A stretch of 43,694 nucleotides of DNA from JBDKGD01 sp964645125 (GTDB taxonomy: Bacteria > Patescibacteriota > Minisyncoccia > UBA6257 > 2-01-FULL-56-20), in contig CAZXZC010000003.1 of the NCBI GenBank assembly GCA_964645125.1, forward strand, positions 1 through 43,694, given 5' to 3'. The notes under the pieces are model-generated. The model saw nothing but the letters and a program-made list of their open reading frames with translations. It had not been told where the DNA came from and did not search any database. A program made the translations under genes and the position numbers. Shown in pieces: positions 17,110-25,799 of this stretch. The first letter of the stretch is position 1, and each line of letters begins with the position of its first letter.

Positions 17110-18546
17110 TTAAGAAATACGAGGGAACAACACCGGGCCTTTTGTAATAGTAAAAGTGCCAGTTGAATCATTGCGTACAATGCAGGCTGAAATTGCACTT
17201 GCAGCATCAGGTACAAAAGGAAGTAAAAGCTCCGCAATCGCTTCAAGAATTAAAACTAACTGCACAATCACATCTGGCTTTCCCTCGCCTTCCCACGGCT
17301 TGGTTTCGGTAACCATACGATCGCCAAAACTTATCAATTCCCATACTGCAGCAAGCGCCTCGTGAAACCGATACTGCGAAACACTTGTAAGCACCGCTTC
17401 TTTCGTGTGGTGAACCGTGCGAGCAACCTCATCAGTTGGTTGCGCAAATGGTAACGTGCTCTGTTTTGCCGCCAACGCCAAAACCCGCGCCGCAAAATTC
17501 CCTAATCCATTCGCCAAGTCCCCGTTATACCGGCCAACAAACTTGTCACGTGAAAAATCACCATCATCCCCCAACACTATTTCGCGAAGTAAAAAGTACC
17601 TCAACGCATCATTGCCATACGTGGCAGCTAGTTCCAATGGATCGATGGTATTGCCAAGCGATTTAGAAATTTTTTGACCATCAATGGTAAAAAATCCAGT
17701 CGTTACAATTTGCCTTGGAACAGGTAACCCGGCAGACAAAAGCATCGCCGGCCAAATCACTGCGTGAAACCGCACAATATCTTTACCCATCACATTCACA
17801 TCAGTTGGATGCTTCATCCACGCATCAAGCCCCACCGCCGAAATATAATTAATCAGCGCGTCAAACCAGACGTAGATAGCATGATTACTATCCCCTGGAA
17901 CTGGAATGCCCCATGTTTTTCCTTCGCGTGAAATGCTAATGTCCTCCAAGCCCGCCTCTACAAATGAAACAACTTCAGGAAATCGGTGCGTCGGAAGCAC
18001 GAACTGCGGATTGTTTTTATACAACTCAAGCAACTGCGATTGGTATTTTGAAAGTCGGAAAAAATAATTTTCCTCGCGAATCATCTCGGGCGGCTTTTTG
18101 TGTAATGGGCATAACCCATCAACCAAGTCCCCGGGTCGCTTAAACTCCTCGCATCCTGTACAGTACAACCCCTCATAACTTCCTTTATAAATATCACCTG
18201 CTGCCTCTACTCGCTTCCACACCTCATACACCGTTTCAATATGACGCTTTTGAGTAGTGCGAATAAAATCAGTATTAGAAATGTGCAACGTTTTCCACGC
18301 ATCCTGCCACTGGGCCGCTAAACGATCGGTATACGCCACAACTTCTTCATGGGCTTTAGCAGCAGCATCAACCGTCTTTTGAGAGTTTTCATCAGTCCCC
18401 GTTACAAACACCACTCGCCCCCCACGAACACGATGAATACGCGCAATCACATCAGCAATGATGGTTGCATACGCATGACCAATATGCGGCTTATCATTCA
18501 CATAATAAATCGGCGTATTGATATAAAATAATTCGCGTGAGTCCAT
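17110..18546 (-). CDS. metG: Methionyl-tRNA synthetase
   Basis: Class I synthetase charging tRNA-Met, 478 residues. Seen: HIGH box H21-I-G-H24, a zinc knuckle (YCTGCEEF then GLCPLHKK, so Cys-Cys-Cys-His), signature KISKS at 292-296 followed by LGN, a WFDALINY segment, and an all-helical anticodon-binding domain. The C-terminal tRNA-binding EMAP-like domain found in some homologues is absent. It is the first gene of the metG-tatD-leuS run. No clear Shine-Dalgarno was seen. Confidence 0.96.
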   Translation of the reverse strand: MDSRELFYINTPIYYVNDKPHIGHAYATIIADVIARIHRVRGGRVVFVTGTDENSQKTVDAAAKAHEEVVAYTDRLAAQWQDAWKTLHISNTDFIRTTQKRHIETVYEVWKRVEAAGDIYKGSYEGLYCTGCEEFKRPGDLVDGLCPLHKKPPEMIREENYFFRLSKYQSQLLELYKNNPQFVLPTHRFPEVVSFVEAGLEDISISREGKTWGIPVPGDSNHAIYVWFDALINYISAVGLDAWMKHPTDVNVMGKDIVRFHAVIWPAMLLSAGLPVPRQIVTTGFFTIDGQKISKSLGNTIDPLELAATYGNDALRYFLLREIVLGDDGDFSRDKFVGRYNGDLANGLGNFAARVLALAAKQSTLPFAQPTDEVARTVHHTKEAVLTSVSQYRFHEALAAVWELISFGDRMVTETKPWEGEGKPDVIVQLVLILEAIAELLLPFVPDAASAISACIVRNDSTGTFTITKGPVLFPRIS

Positions 18547-18607
18547 ACGTACACCCTACTGTACTCCACCGTAAGTTTCAAGAAAACAAGATAGTTGATG
18601 ATCAAAT

Positions 18608-19642
18608 CTAGACCATCTCCTCCTCAACATCCGGGATTGGGATTTGTCGCCGCCGGGAACGAAACTCAAATACTTCCTGAATAACCGCAGCTGCAGGAAC
18701 CGCTACAAATGCCCCAAGCATCCCTGAAATCTCCAGCCCAATAAGAAGCGAAACAATGACAATAACCGGATGCAAACCGACGCTACGTCGCGTTAACAAA
18801 GGAACTAATACGTGCGACTCAAGCTGATGAATACCCAAAAACACCAAAAGAGTATAAAAAGCAAGAATAGGACTCGTCACCCAAGCCGCGAGTATTGCGA
18901 TACCCCCAGCCACGATAGGCCCCACAAATGGCACAAGTTCAAACGCGCCCGCTAAAAATGCCACAATAAACGCATGCCGAACCCCCAAAAGTGCAAGTGC
19001 AATATATGACAACACACCAATAATAAGACTAAGCATTAATTGCGTGCGAAACCAATACCCAATCTTACGTCGACTTCGCCGGTAAATCTCGATCGCATCA
19101 TCTTCATAATCATCGGGAAGTACCGCCCGAATAAAACGCTCAATACCATCACGATTTAAACTCAAATAGAAAGAAGAAAAAAGTACCGCTGCCGCCAAAC
19201 CAACACCGCCCAAAAAATCAGAGAATGTGGAGATAGGAGAAAAATCCCCCGAAAAAAGCTGTCCAGAAAGTCGATTCACAAACAACGAAATAGAACGCTC
19301 TGGCTGAAAGTTTACCAAGGGGCCAAGCCAATATGCCGCAGCACTCCGGTTGAATTTAGAAAGAATGGTATTTACATCAGCAATAAGAAGTGGAAGTACG
19401 CTATACACCACAAGCACAACGCCGAGCATGGTAAGCAAAAAGATAATCACCACACCAAAGGAACGCGGTATTCCCCGCCGTTCCAAAAAATCAACCAAAA
19501 AATCAAGCCCCGCGGAAATAACAATCGCCAAAAACAATGCCAGCAAAATTTGCTGCCCCAAAAATAAAATAGTGGCGATAATCAAAAATCCAAAAATCCG
19601 CCACAGACTAAGCCAAGAAATTTCTATAGAATGTCGCTGCAT
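18608..19642 (-). CDS. AI-2E family transporter (PerM/YhhT type)
   Basis: A 344-residue membrane protein with about seven hydrophobic helices in the order typical of the AI-2E/PerM family: a cluster at the N-terminus (about 10-80), a soluble middle (about 95-200), and a C-terminal group with LVPFVGPIVAGGIAILAAW and SHVLVPLLTRRSVGLHPVIVIVSLLIG-like family segments. Members export small molecules or, in some bacteria, Na+ for H+; function cannot be predicted here. It starts 3 bases after the M16 peptidase stop, so the two are cotranscribed. Confidence 0.88.
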   Translation of the reverse strand: MQRHSIEISWLSLWRIFGFLIIATILFLGQQILLALFLAIVISAGLDFLVDFLERRGIPRSFGVVIIFLLTMLGVVLVVYSVLPLLIADVNTILSKFNRSAAAYWLGPLVNFQPERSISLFVNRLSGQLFSGDFSPISTFSDFLGGVGLAAAVLFSSFYLSLNRDGIERFIRAVLPDDYEDDAIEIYRRSRRKIGYWFRTQLMLSLIIGVLSYIALALLGVRHAFIVAFLAGAFELVPFVGPIVAGGIAILAAWVTSPILAFYTLLVFLGIHQLESHVLVPLLTRRSVGLHPVIVIVSLLIGLEISGMLGAFVAVPAAAVIQEVFEFRSRRRQIPIPDVEEEMV

Positions 19643-19645
19643 AAA

Positions 19646-20911
19646 TTACAATGAAAGAGTTCGTAAAAAATGATCTGAATTCTGATACGGGCCGATAACA
19701 GCCAAATTTAAATGCGTATTCACAAACACATCCCGTGCCACCGCACGAATCTGGAGAGGGGTCACCTTTTCAATTTCCGCGATAGCCTCATCTGGAGTAC
19801 GTATTTTTTTATGGGCAATCTCCTGAAACCCATAAAAACTTGCCAACTCATCGGAAGTCTCAAGTGAAATAAGGAAGGTGCCAATCAAGTGATCCTTTGT
19901 TTTGCGAAGTTCCGCATGCGACACAAGATCACGTGTCAATTTTACAAACTCATCAAGCACTGCCCTTGTCACTATATCTATCTTAGCATGATCAACTCCC
20001 GCAGAAACAGCTAAAAAACCATGGTCGGTGGAAAGATCGGCTCCACACCGTACGTAATACGCAGCACCCAACTCTTCACGCACCCGGTGAAACAAGCGTG
20101 AACTCATACCGCTACCCAACACAGCAGACACTAACTCAAGCGCGTGACGGCGCTTATCGTACATGTCAAAAGCGCGCACCCCAAGCACCAAATGACTCTG
20201 CTGAGATTCTTTTGACTTCAAAAATACTGCCTGATTTTTTTGAGACTCAATGGTTTTAGGCTTTGCGACTTTTGGGGCCTTTTTCATGCTGCCACAAGAA
20301 CGAATAATATCGGCAAGCACCTGTTTTTTTGAAAAATCACCTGCCACAACTACCGTTGTTTTTCCAGGCACATAATGCAAGCTCCGATAATCAGCAACCT
20401 GCTGACGAGTTATCTTTTTAATAACCTCGGCCGTACCACCAATGTCCCACCCCGCCGGCTGATCACCATACAAAAGTTCGGTAAAATAATCACCTACCTT
20501 TCGCATCGGAGTATCTTCATACATATTCAATTCTTCAATAATCACACCTCGCTCCTTATTCATTTCAGCCTCATTAAAAATGGGGTTCAAATAGAGGTCA
20601 CAAACCAATTCAATCGCTTCCTTTGTTTTTGGAGACTGCACCTTCGCCCAATAGCCAGTGTACTGTTGTGAGGTAAACGCATTGTACTGCGCGCCGAGCC
20701 CATCAAGCTCCGCGGAAATCATCCCAGCAGCCGGTCGCTTTGTGGTTCCCTTAAATACCAGATGCTCCAAAAAATGAGAGATACCATTTATATCCTTTGT
20801 CTCATACTCGCTTCCCGCCTCCACCAAAACCAATACGGTGGTCGTAGGGCTTTTAGGTTTTGGTACCAATAAAACTCGCAAACCATTCGGCAATACAACA
20901 CGATCGATCAT
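19646..20911 (-). CDS. M16 family (insulinase/pitrilysin-like) zinc peptidase
   Basis: A 421-residue processing-type peptidase. Seen: the inverted zinc motif H46-F-L-E49-H50 (HxxEH) and a distal Glu in GVIIEELNMYEDTP, giving a complete active site; the second half (SSRLFHRVREELGAAYYV) matches the family's R-Y region. I start at the ATG 20911 rather than 20947 because the family begins at VLPNGLRVLLV and a TATACT box ends 9 bases before 20911. That box makes the message nearly leaderless. It forms an operon with the following permease gene. Confidence 0.92.
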   Translation of the reverse strand: MIDRVVLPNGLRVLLVPKPKSPTTTVLVLVEAGSEYETKDINGISHFLEHLVFKGTTKRPAAGMISAELDGLGAQYNAFTSQQYTGYWAKVQSPKTKEAIELVCDLYLNPIFNEAEMNKERGVIIEELNMYEDTPMRKVGDYFTELLYGDQPAGWDIGGTAEVIKKITRQQVADYRSLHYVPGKTTVVVAGDFSKKQVLADIIRSCGSMKKAPKVAKPKTIESQKNQAVFLKSKESQQSHLVLGVRAFDMYDKRRHALELVSAVLGSGMSSRLFHRVREELGAAYYVRCGADLSTDHGFLAVSAGVDHAKIDIVTRAVLDEFVKLTRDLVSHAELRKTKDHLIGTFLISLETSDELASFYGFQEIAHKKIRTPDEAIAEIEKVTPLQIRAVARDVFVNTHLNLAVIGPYQNSDHFLRTLSL

Positions 20912-21033
20912 ATGTATTCCAGTATACAGCCATGGGTATGACCCCACAACAGCAATTATTGCCTCCTGTTTTCTTTGTATTCTATTGGCTTGCCCCGTCT
21001 ATACTCTATTGGCTATTGGCCATACCCTATACC
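20912..21033. repeat. Intergenic region with tandem TTGGC-type motif copies
   Basis: Contains three close copies of the dispersed motif, near 20983-21030: CTATTGGCTTGCCCCG, CTCTATTGGCTATTGGCC and CATACCCTATACCCTAATT. It also holds the TATACT box of the M16 gene at 20921-20926. No ORF was seen. Confidence 0.6.
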
Positions 21034-22464
21034 CTAATTCTTCGTTATCGCATCAATATCATCCTGGAAACTCGCCGCCTGCTCAACCACCTTCGCGCCA
21101 TACACATTCAAACATACATACCTATTCCATCGCCCACCACAGTAATAGCGGGCGGCAGCCTGCTTTTCATTGGTAGTAGCACCAGCATCCTTTAGGTAAA
21201 GTCCTGCGGCCACAAACGCATCGGCATTATTCCATGGCGAAGGAGGTGTGTGCCCAGTGATGGACGATATTTTTGAAGCATACCCCTTCCACGTACTTGG
21301 CAAAAACTGTGCTGGCCCCATAGCACCACCATACGCACCATCAGCATTCGCACACGACACAGATACCGTTTCCGGCTTAATATTCAAATCGCTTAATAAT
21401 TGCAAAAAAGTTGGTTGCTCCGAAGGATTCATAGACTGCTGATACGTACACTTACCCACATTACGCCCCAATGCAGACTCACGGTGAAGTACCGCCAAAA
21501 TAAACGCCGCACGAACCCCCGTAGCATTCGATGCCATTTGCGCATACTGATAGGCCTGTTCAAAGGTAAGTTCTCCACCGCCATATAATTCAAACAGTCG
21601 AGTACGAATCGCCGCGGCGGCTGCTCTCGTTTTTTTCAAAATATCCTGATACTTTGCCTCCTGACCCTTTGTTTCTTGGAGCAGACCAGCTTTTTCTTTT
21701 TTTAATTGATCAGTCTGAGCCTTTTGCTGAGCTTGCAATCGACGAATAGTCTCCGTATCTGCTTTGGCAATCGCAAGCTGTTCTTTGTGATCCTGTAGCT
21801 GATCACGCAGTGTCGTAATTTCGCTTATTGTAGTACGCAAACTACCCTGCAATAACCCAATAGTATGTAAATTGCCAAAAAAGTCAGAAAGATTTGGATA
21901 CTTCAAAAAAATCTCTATACCACTGTCTTGATCGGTCACATACAAATTACGAACTAATCGCCCCAATGCGTCACGATTGCTAGCAATCTGCCCCTCAGTG
22001 ACCGTAATCTGCCCCTGAGTTTCACTGATTTTACTATTGAGCTCAGAAAGTTTAATAGTTACCGCTTTAATCTGTAAATTAATTTTAGCGATCGTATCAT
22101 TTAAACGGGTAATTTCCCCAGTAAGCGTTTTGCCCTGTTTTTTGTAACTATCAATCTGACCCTGGTACTGGTTAATTTGATTTTCTAAATCTTGCAACTG
22201 CGCCTCAAGACTTGCACGCTCCTCTTCGCTTGGTGATTTAGCAAACGCATGAAGCGTTTCGCTTGTGGTTGGTGCGATTGCAGAACTCAAGAAAAACAAC
22301 CATGCAGCACATGCCACCGCTATACACTTTGCAATCGGAGAAAGCGTGAATGAAAAAGTTCTTTTTCGATACGACAAATTTACCCGGGGACTAGCAGAGC
22401 GAAACACTGTTCGCCGGCCCGAGGTAATATCTTGAACAACCTTAGGAAAGGAAACTCGAGACAT
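21034..22464 (-). CDS. Coiled-coil lytic murein transglycosylase
   Basis: A 476-residue envelope protein likely to cut peptidoglycan. Seen: a basic cytoplasmic N-terminus, one membrane helix at about 43-65 (signal anchor), a long coiled coil (about 78-300) like that of EnvC/CwlO amidase activators, and a C-terminal lysozyme-like SLT domain with catalytic Glu E329 (HRESALG), AYGGAMGPAQFLPSTW and the tail ARYYCGGRW. The fusion of coiled coil and SLT is an arrangement I associate with Patescibacteria; it probably acts in division or pilus passage. A TATACC box lies about 10 bases before the ATG, so the leader may be very short. Confidence 0.88.
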   Translation of the reverse strand: MSRVSFPKVVQDITSGRRTVFRSASPRVNLSYRKRTFSFTLSPIAKCIAVACAAWLFFLSSAIAPTTSETLHAFAKSPSEEERASLEAQLQDLENQINQYQGQIDSYKKQGKTLTGEITRLNDTIAKINLQIKAVTIKLSELNSKISETQGQITVTEGQIASNRDALGRLVRNLYVTDQDSGIEIFLKYPNLSDFFGNLHTIGLLQGSLRTTISEITTLRDQLQDHKEQLAIAKADTETIRRLQAQQKAQTDQLKKEKAGLLQETKGQEAKYQDILKKTRAAAAAIRTRLFELYGGGELTFEQAYQYAQMASNATGVRAAFILAVLHRESALGRNVGKCTYQQSMNPSEQPTFLQLLSDLNIKPETVSVSCANADGAYGGAMGPAQFLPSTWKGYASKISSITGHTPPSPWNNADAFVAAGLYLKDAGATTNEKQAAARYYCGGRWNRYVCLNVYGAKVVEQAASFQDDIDAITKN

Positions 22465-22513
22465 AAAAGATTAGGGTATAAGAACCCACGATTAAAAGTA
22501 TACCACAAAAACG

Positions 22514-22544
22514 AACATTCCCCAGCAAAATGGGGAATGTTTTA
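22514..22544 (-). terminator. Intrinsic terminator after the L25 gene
   Basis: A 10-bp perfect stem AACATTCCCC / GGGGAATGTT with an 8-base loop; on the minus strand it is followed by CGTTTTTG. A short (AC)n microsatellite (about 22549-22562) lies between it and the gene. Confidence 0.8.
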
Positions 22545-22569
22545 TAAACACACACACACACAAGAAATA

Positions 22570-23217
22570 CTACTCCTCTTCCTTCTCAGTCTTTTTCGCT
22601 TCACGCTCTGCCTTCTTAATATCACCCTCGGTCGCAATCGTGGAAAGATCAACTGCTGGCGCTGGCTCTTCAACCTCTTCCTTCTGTGCCGCAACCGACA
22701 CAATGGTCGTTTCGCCATCAGCAAATACTTTTACATCAGAGGAAATTTGCAAGTCGCTTATACGCACACCCATACCAATTTCAGTAAGCGACGACAAATC
22801 AACCATAAAGACACGAGGAAGCTTGTCCGCCGCAGCTTCTACTTCAATCTCAGAGACCGCCTTGGTAACTACCGCACCCAACTTGACTGCTGGAGCCTCT
22901 CCAGTGAACTCAACAGGAATTGCAGTACGAATCTTCTGGCCAGCCTGCACTCGGTACAAATCAACATGGGTCGGCTCACCAGTTATCGCATCATAGGAAA
23001 CATCGTGGATAAGTACTGGGTGGGACGCACCATCAACAGAAACAGTCACAATACTCGTTTCCCCAGCCTGCTTAAAAACACCCCGAAAATCCTTTTGGGT
23101 CAACGCTAAATGTACATTTGCAACACCCTTTCCATATAATTCGCCAGGAATAAGCCCCTGAGCACGCAGAGTCTTGGCTGGCTTTGATAAATCACGAACT
23201 GTCGCAGTAAGCTGCAT
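22570..23217 (-). CDS. rplY: 50S ribosomal protein L25 (general stress protein Ctc form)
   Basis: The 5S rRNA-binding protein of the large subunit, 215 residues from this ATG. Seen: the N-terminal L25 domain (MQLTATVRD, then GLIPGELYGKG, DVSYDAITGEPTHVDLYRV), the C-terminal TL5/Ctc beta domain (IPVEFTGEAPAVKLGAVV then LPRVFMVDLSSL), and an acidic-basic tail. The ORF opens at 23256, but the 13 extra residues do not match the family, so I use 23217. It is monocistronic with its own terminator. Ctc forms are often induced by stress, but no control site was recognised. Confidence 0.95.
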   Translation of the reverse strand: MQLTATVRDLSKPAKTLRAQGLIPGELYGKGVANVHLALTQKDFRGVFKQAGETSIVTVSVDGASHPVLIHDVSYDAITGEPTHVDLYRVQAGQKIRTAIPVEFTGEAPAVKLGAVVTKAVSEIEVEAAADKLPRVFMVDLSSLTEIGMGVRISDLQISSDVKVFADGETTIVSVAAQKEEVEEPAPAVDLSTIATEGDIKKAEREAKKTEKEEE

Positions 23218-23260
23218 AGTGAGGTCTATAGTAATAGAGAAAAGGATTTTTGGCAATAAG

Positions 23261-23290
23261 TTGACTGAACAGCAAAAAAATTGCTATCTT
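23261..23290 (+). promoter_or_regulatory. Promoter of the 69-residue basic protein
   Basis: TTGACT (23261-23266), an 18-base spacer and TATCTT (23285-23290). Transcription would start near 23297, giving a leader of about 38 bases with the Shine-Dalgarno AGGAAGG before the ATG at 23336. Confidence 0.6.
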
Positions 23291-23335
23291 TCGAGCCAGT
23301 AACACCCCACATCAACAAAAAGGAAGGGCATTCTC

Positions 23336-23545
23336 ATGAACCAGCCAAAAGTCTACCCAGCACCAATATTCTGGGCATTATTCTTATCGGGACTGCCGGA
23401 TATGTTCACTACAATCGAAGTGGTAAACCTCCGACCAGCAAAAACCAAAATGTATGACAATGTCATGCATCACAACAATCGAGGGTATTTTAAAGGAAAA
23501 AAACGTTCAGTAAAAAGTGGGTTGAAACACAAAAGAAAAAGATAA
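23336..23545 (+). CDS. Small basic orphan protein with a hydrophobic start
   Basis: I do not recognise this 69-residue protein. Seen: a hydrophobic stretch near 7-18 (YPAPIFWALFLSG), a middle with His and Asn (VMHHNNRGYF), and a C-terminus very rich in Lys and Arg (KGKKRSVKSGLKHKRKR). It has a promoter, a good Shine-Dalgarno (AGGAAGG) and its own terminator, which argue that it is expressed. The basic tail could bind nucleic acid or acidic lipid, but this is a guess. Confidence 0.6.
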   Translation: MNQPKVYPAPIFWALFLSGLPDMFTTIEVVNLRPAKTKMYDNVMHHNNRGYFKGKKRSVKSGLKHKRKR

Positions 23546-23562
23546 AAGCAAAACAACAAACA

Positions 23563-23596
23563 ATCGCCGAGCATAAAAGCTCGGCGATCCTATTTT
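23563..23596. terminator. Bidirectional terminator between the 69-aa gene and the aldolase
   Basis: A 10-bp perfect stem ATCGCCGAGC, loop ATAAAA, GCTCGGCGAT, followed by CCTATTTT on the plus strand. The minus-strand aldolase stop codon overlaps this T-run. Confidence 0.85.
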
Positions 23597-24476
23597 ACAG
23601 CCCACTAAATAATTTCAATCGATTTTCAACAATAGCCTCAATCCCAGCCACCGCTGGTGCCAGTAATTTATACGGCGCAACCTCATGTGAACCACTAGCC
23701 AAACCTTCTTCAACGCCACGTCGCCACGCCAAACGTATCTCCGTATTCACATGCACAATCGTAATGCCTGCTGCAACTGCTGCCACAAAATCCTCATCTG
23801 CAGTCCCCGAGCCTCCATGGAGCGTCAAAAACACACCCGTTGCACTGGCAATTTCACCAATCCGCTCAATATCAAGTCGCTTCTTCACCTCACCTTTGAC
23901 CATCGACGCTAAAAGTCCATGCATATTCCCCACCGCCGGCGCCAACACATCCACACCCGTTTCTTTTATAAACTGCACGGACTCCTCTACTGTCGAAAAT
24001 GCATGAGGCGACAAAGCCGCGCCTTCTGGAGTTTCTTCTAAAATTTCCGATGACGAACCAATGTACCCAATCTCGCCCTCAATAATAATATCGGGATTTA
24101 TCGATTTAATCTCTTTCACTGCTTCGCGAGTCAGTGCAATATTTTTTTCCAACGACTCTTTCGAGGCATCGAAAATAATCTCATGGTATCCCGCCTTAGC
24201 CGCCTCAATGGCTTTTTCCAATGAGTGAGTATGATCAGCGTTTAAAAATATTGGCATTCCCGTTTCCGCATACACTTCCCGCACCAAGGCTGCCGCCATC
24301 CGTACACCCACAAACTCCCGCTCACCTTCTGACACCCCAATCATAACCGGCACCTGTAAAGCCCGGGCAGCCTTCACAATCGCCTGCAACCCCGCAATAT
24401 CCGATATATTAAAATGCCCTACCGCCCGCTTAGTATTTCGCGCCTCCTCCAACACCTGCCGCAATGAAATATCCAT
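23595..24476 (-). CDS. fba: Class II fructose-bisphosphate aldolase family protein
   Basis: Zinc-dependent aldolase, 293 residues. Seen: a GHFNISD start region, N79-A-D81-H82-THS (catalytic Asp and zinc His), E133 in EGEIG, zinc His H186 (VGNMHG) and H220 in the phosphate-binding LHGGSGT, and a V-NTEIR segment. Relatives split fructose- or tagatose-1,6-bisphosphate in glycolysis; the substrate cannot be fixed here (GatY/KbaY are close in sequence). A CATACT box ends 8 bases before the ATG, suggesting a short leader. It is near the PfkB-family kinase gene but has its own transcription unit. Confidence 0.93.
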   Translation of the reverse strand: MDISLRQVLEEARNTKRAVGHFNISDIAGLQAIVKAARALQVPVMIGVSEGEREFVGVRMAAALVREVYAETGMPIFLNADHTHSLEKAIEAAKAGYHEIIFDASKESLEKNIALTREAVKEIKSINPDIIIEGEIGYIGSSSEILEETPEGAALSPHAFSTVEESVQFIKETGVDVLAPAVGNMHGLLASMVKGEVKKRLDIERIGEIASATGVFLTLHGGSGTADEDFVAAVAAGITIVHVNTEIRLAWRRGVEEGLASGSHEVAPYKLLAPAVAGIEAIVENRLKLFSGL

Positions 24477-24606
24477 ATAAAATAAGTATGGGGTATAGGG
24501 TACCCAAGTATCAAGAAGAATATAATCGTAGATCGTGTATCGTGAAGCGCAAATCGTTTATAAAAAAAACCATATTTCAAAATATCACAATAAGGCCAAA
24601 TAAAAA

Positions 24607-24634
24607 GGCTATCCACGATATGCTGTGAATAGCC
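24607..24634 (-). terminator. Terminator of the orphan 273-aa gene
   Basis: Stem GGCTATCCAC / GTGAATAGCC with one mismatch and an 8-base loop. On the minus strand it is followed by TTTTTA. It lies 58 bases after the stop codon. Confidence 0.8.
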
Positions 24635-24692
24635 GTAATTTTTGTGACCACCTGCGACAAGACAGGATTTATGGGATGAAAGTCCCCAAGAA

Positions 24693-25511
24693 TCAAACCG
24701 CGAGGCTCGGCAACTTCCGAGACGCGCCCACCCCAAGGTCGTCGCTGCGCGTCGCATCCCAATCGCTATCGACACTCACACCATAGGCATCGCAATCGCC
24801 GACGTAGACATGAGAGCCATCCGAATCAAGACTCACGGTGCGAGCATAACGATCGGGATTTGCATAACATCCCGTCTTTTTGTAGATCAAGAAATCTTTG
24901 GCCGTTTCCACCACGGCCGATGGCACTTCATATTCATCGAAAAGCATCGCCTTTTGCTGATCAAAGGTTTTGTTCTCCGAATTTGGAACGACATCCTTCA
25001 AAAGCAAATACCAACGAAGTTGAAGTGCTTCTTGAGTGGCAAACTTCTCATTTGAATACCACGCATCGGGAGCGTAGGCGTAGAAACGAGGTTCACAAGA
25101 ATCAGGGTTAAACTTCTGCAATTGCAGAATACTCATACCATCTAAACCTACAAACGCAAAATGCGTTTGACGGATGGTCTTGCCAGAATGAAACGGACAA
25201 GGCGAGTTCAAGAGCTCATCGCTCCAGGGAAAATCACCGAGTGCGACAAGCTGCTGATCAGTCAAAGAAACGCCATAAAACTCTTCCCAGTCAGCCACAG
25301 CAAAGCAATCAAGCTTCGGCGTGGGAGTAAGAAGTTTTACAATCAGCCTCTTAAGGCCAACTTGAAATTCGCCACCCCGTTCGATGAGTTGTTGAACATC
25401 ACCTTTGCCCAAGAAACCTTCGGCAATTGCGTTGTCCACTGCGTCTTCAGCAAACCGCTTCAATTGTTTTTTCTGTCCATCAGTAACGGATGTGATCAAT
25501 GTATGTGGCAT
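24693..25511 (-). CDS. Orphan protein with Asp/Gly/Ser-rich C-terminal tail and structured 5' leader
   Basis: I do not recognise this protein (273 residues from this ATG). Seen: a helical N-terminus, a block with RGGEFQVGLKRLIVKLL, then FYGVSLTDQQL, HSGKTIRQTHFAFVG, FYAYAPDAWYSNEKFATQEALQLRWYLLLKDVVPNS, and a C-terminal beta-rich tail with repeated SLDSDG, DCDAYG and SVDSDWDATRSDDLGVGASRK. That ending resembles the last strands of C-type-lectin or formylglycine-enzyme-like folds. I prefer the ATG 25511 because the strong AAAAGGGGG lies 9 bases upstream; 25520 and 25517 would touch it. It has a consensus promoter, two leader hairpins and its own terminator. Cytosolic, as no export signal is visible. 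Confidence 0.7.
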   Translation of the reverse strand: MPHTLITSVTDGQKKQLKRFAEDAVDNAIAEGFLGKGDVQQLIERGGEFQVGLKRLIVKLLTPTPKLDCFAVADWEEFYGVSLTDQQLVALGDFPWSDELLNSPCPFHSGKTIRQTHFAFVGLDGMSILQLQKFNPDSCEPRFYAYAPDAWYSNEKFATQEALQLRWYLLLKDVVPNSENKTFDQQKAMLFDEYEVPSAVVETAKDFLIYKKTGCYANPDRYARTVSLDSDGSHVYVGDCDAYGVSVDSDWDATRSDDLGVGASRKLPSLAV

Positions 25512-25520
25512 CGTCATCAT

Positions 25521-25529
25521 CCCCCTTTT
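25521..25529 (-). promoter_or_regulatory. Shine-Dalgarno that decides the start of the orphan gene
   Basis: Minus-strand AAAAGGGGG abuts the first of three possible Met codons. Only the third (25511) has the normal spacing of 9 bases. Confidence 0.6.
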
Positions 25530-25540
25530 CTACATAATTA

Positions 25541-25554
25541 CCTACCGAAGTAGG
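25541..25554 (-). promoter_or_regulatory. UUCG tetraloop hairpin in the leader
   Basis: On the minus strand CCTAC-TTCG-GTAGG, a 5-bp stem with the very stable UUCG loop, 12 bases upstream of the Shine-Dalgarno. Confidence 0.75.
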
Positions 25555-25565
25555 ACTACGACTCT

Positions 25566-25621
25566 TATGAGACGAGTATGTAAGGGACTTTAGTTAAAAC
25601 CCACTACATACTCGTCTCATA
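25566..25621 (-). promoter_or_regulatory. 17-bp perfect hairpin in the leader
   Basis: Arms 25566-25582 and 25605-25621 (core GAGACGAGTATGTA) are exact reverse complements. The 22-base spacer can extend the stem further by GGG/CCC and UUU/AAG pairing. It starts about 38 bases after the predicted transcription start. The 10-mer AGTATGTAAG of one arm recurs at 25754-25763. Confidence 0.85.
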
Positions 25622-25665
25622 GCTATACATCCCAATGGTATTGATATTTATTAAAGAACTCCTGT

Positions 25666-25695
25666 ATTATAACATACATTTTAATATTTTGTCAA
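25666..25695 (-). promoter_or_regulatory. Consensus promoter of the orphan gene
   Basis: Minus-strand TTGACA (25695-25690), an 18-base spacer and TATAAT (25671-25666), both perfect. Transcription would start near 25659, leaving a leader of about 150 bases that holds the two hairpins. Confidence 0.8.
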
Positions 25696-25799
25696 TATAC
25701 CCATATCACGCAAAAACCATAGGTATAGGTTGCGCTATCCACCAACTGGAGAAAGTATGTAAGTATCAAAAAACAGCCTACTATTCCTAAACACCCCAA

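Noticed and set aside
22549..22562. (AC)n microsatellite as a phase-variation site
   Set aside because: It lies between the L25 stop and its terminator, not in a promoter or reading frame, and is only about seven units long.
24419..24775. Minus-strand ORF of 118 aa overlapping the end of the orphan gene
   Set aside because: It crosses the terminator and the start of fba in another frame; composition is not protein-like.
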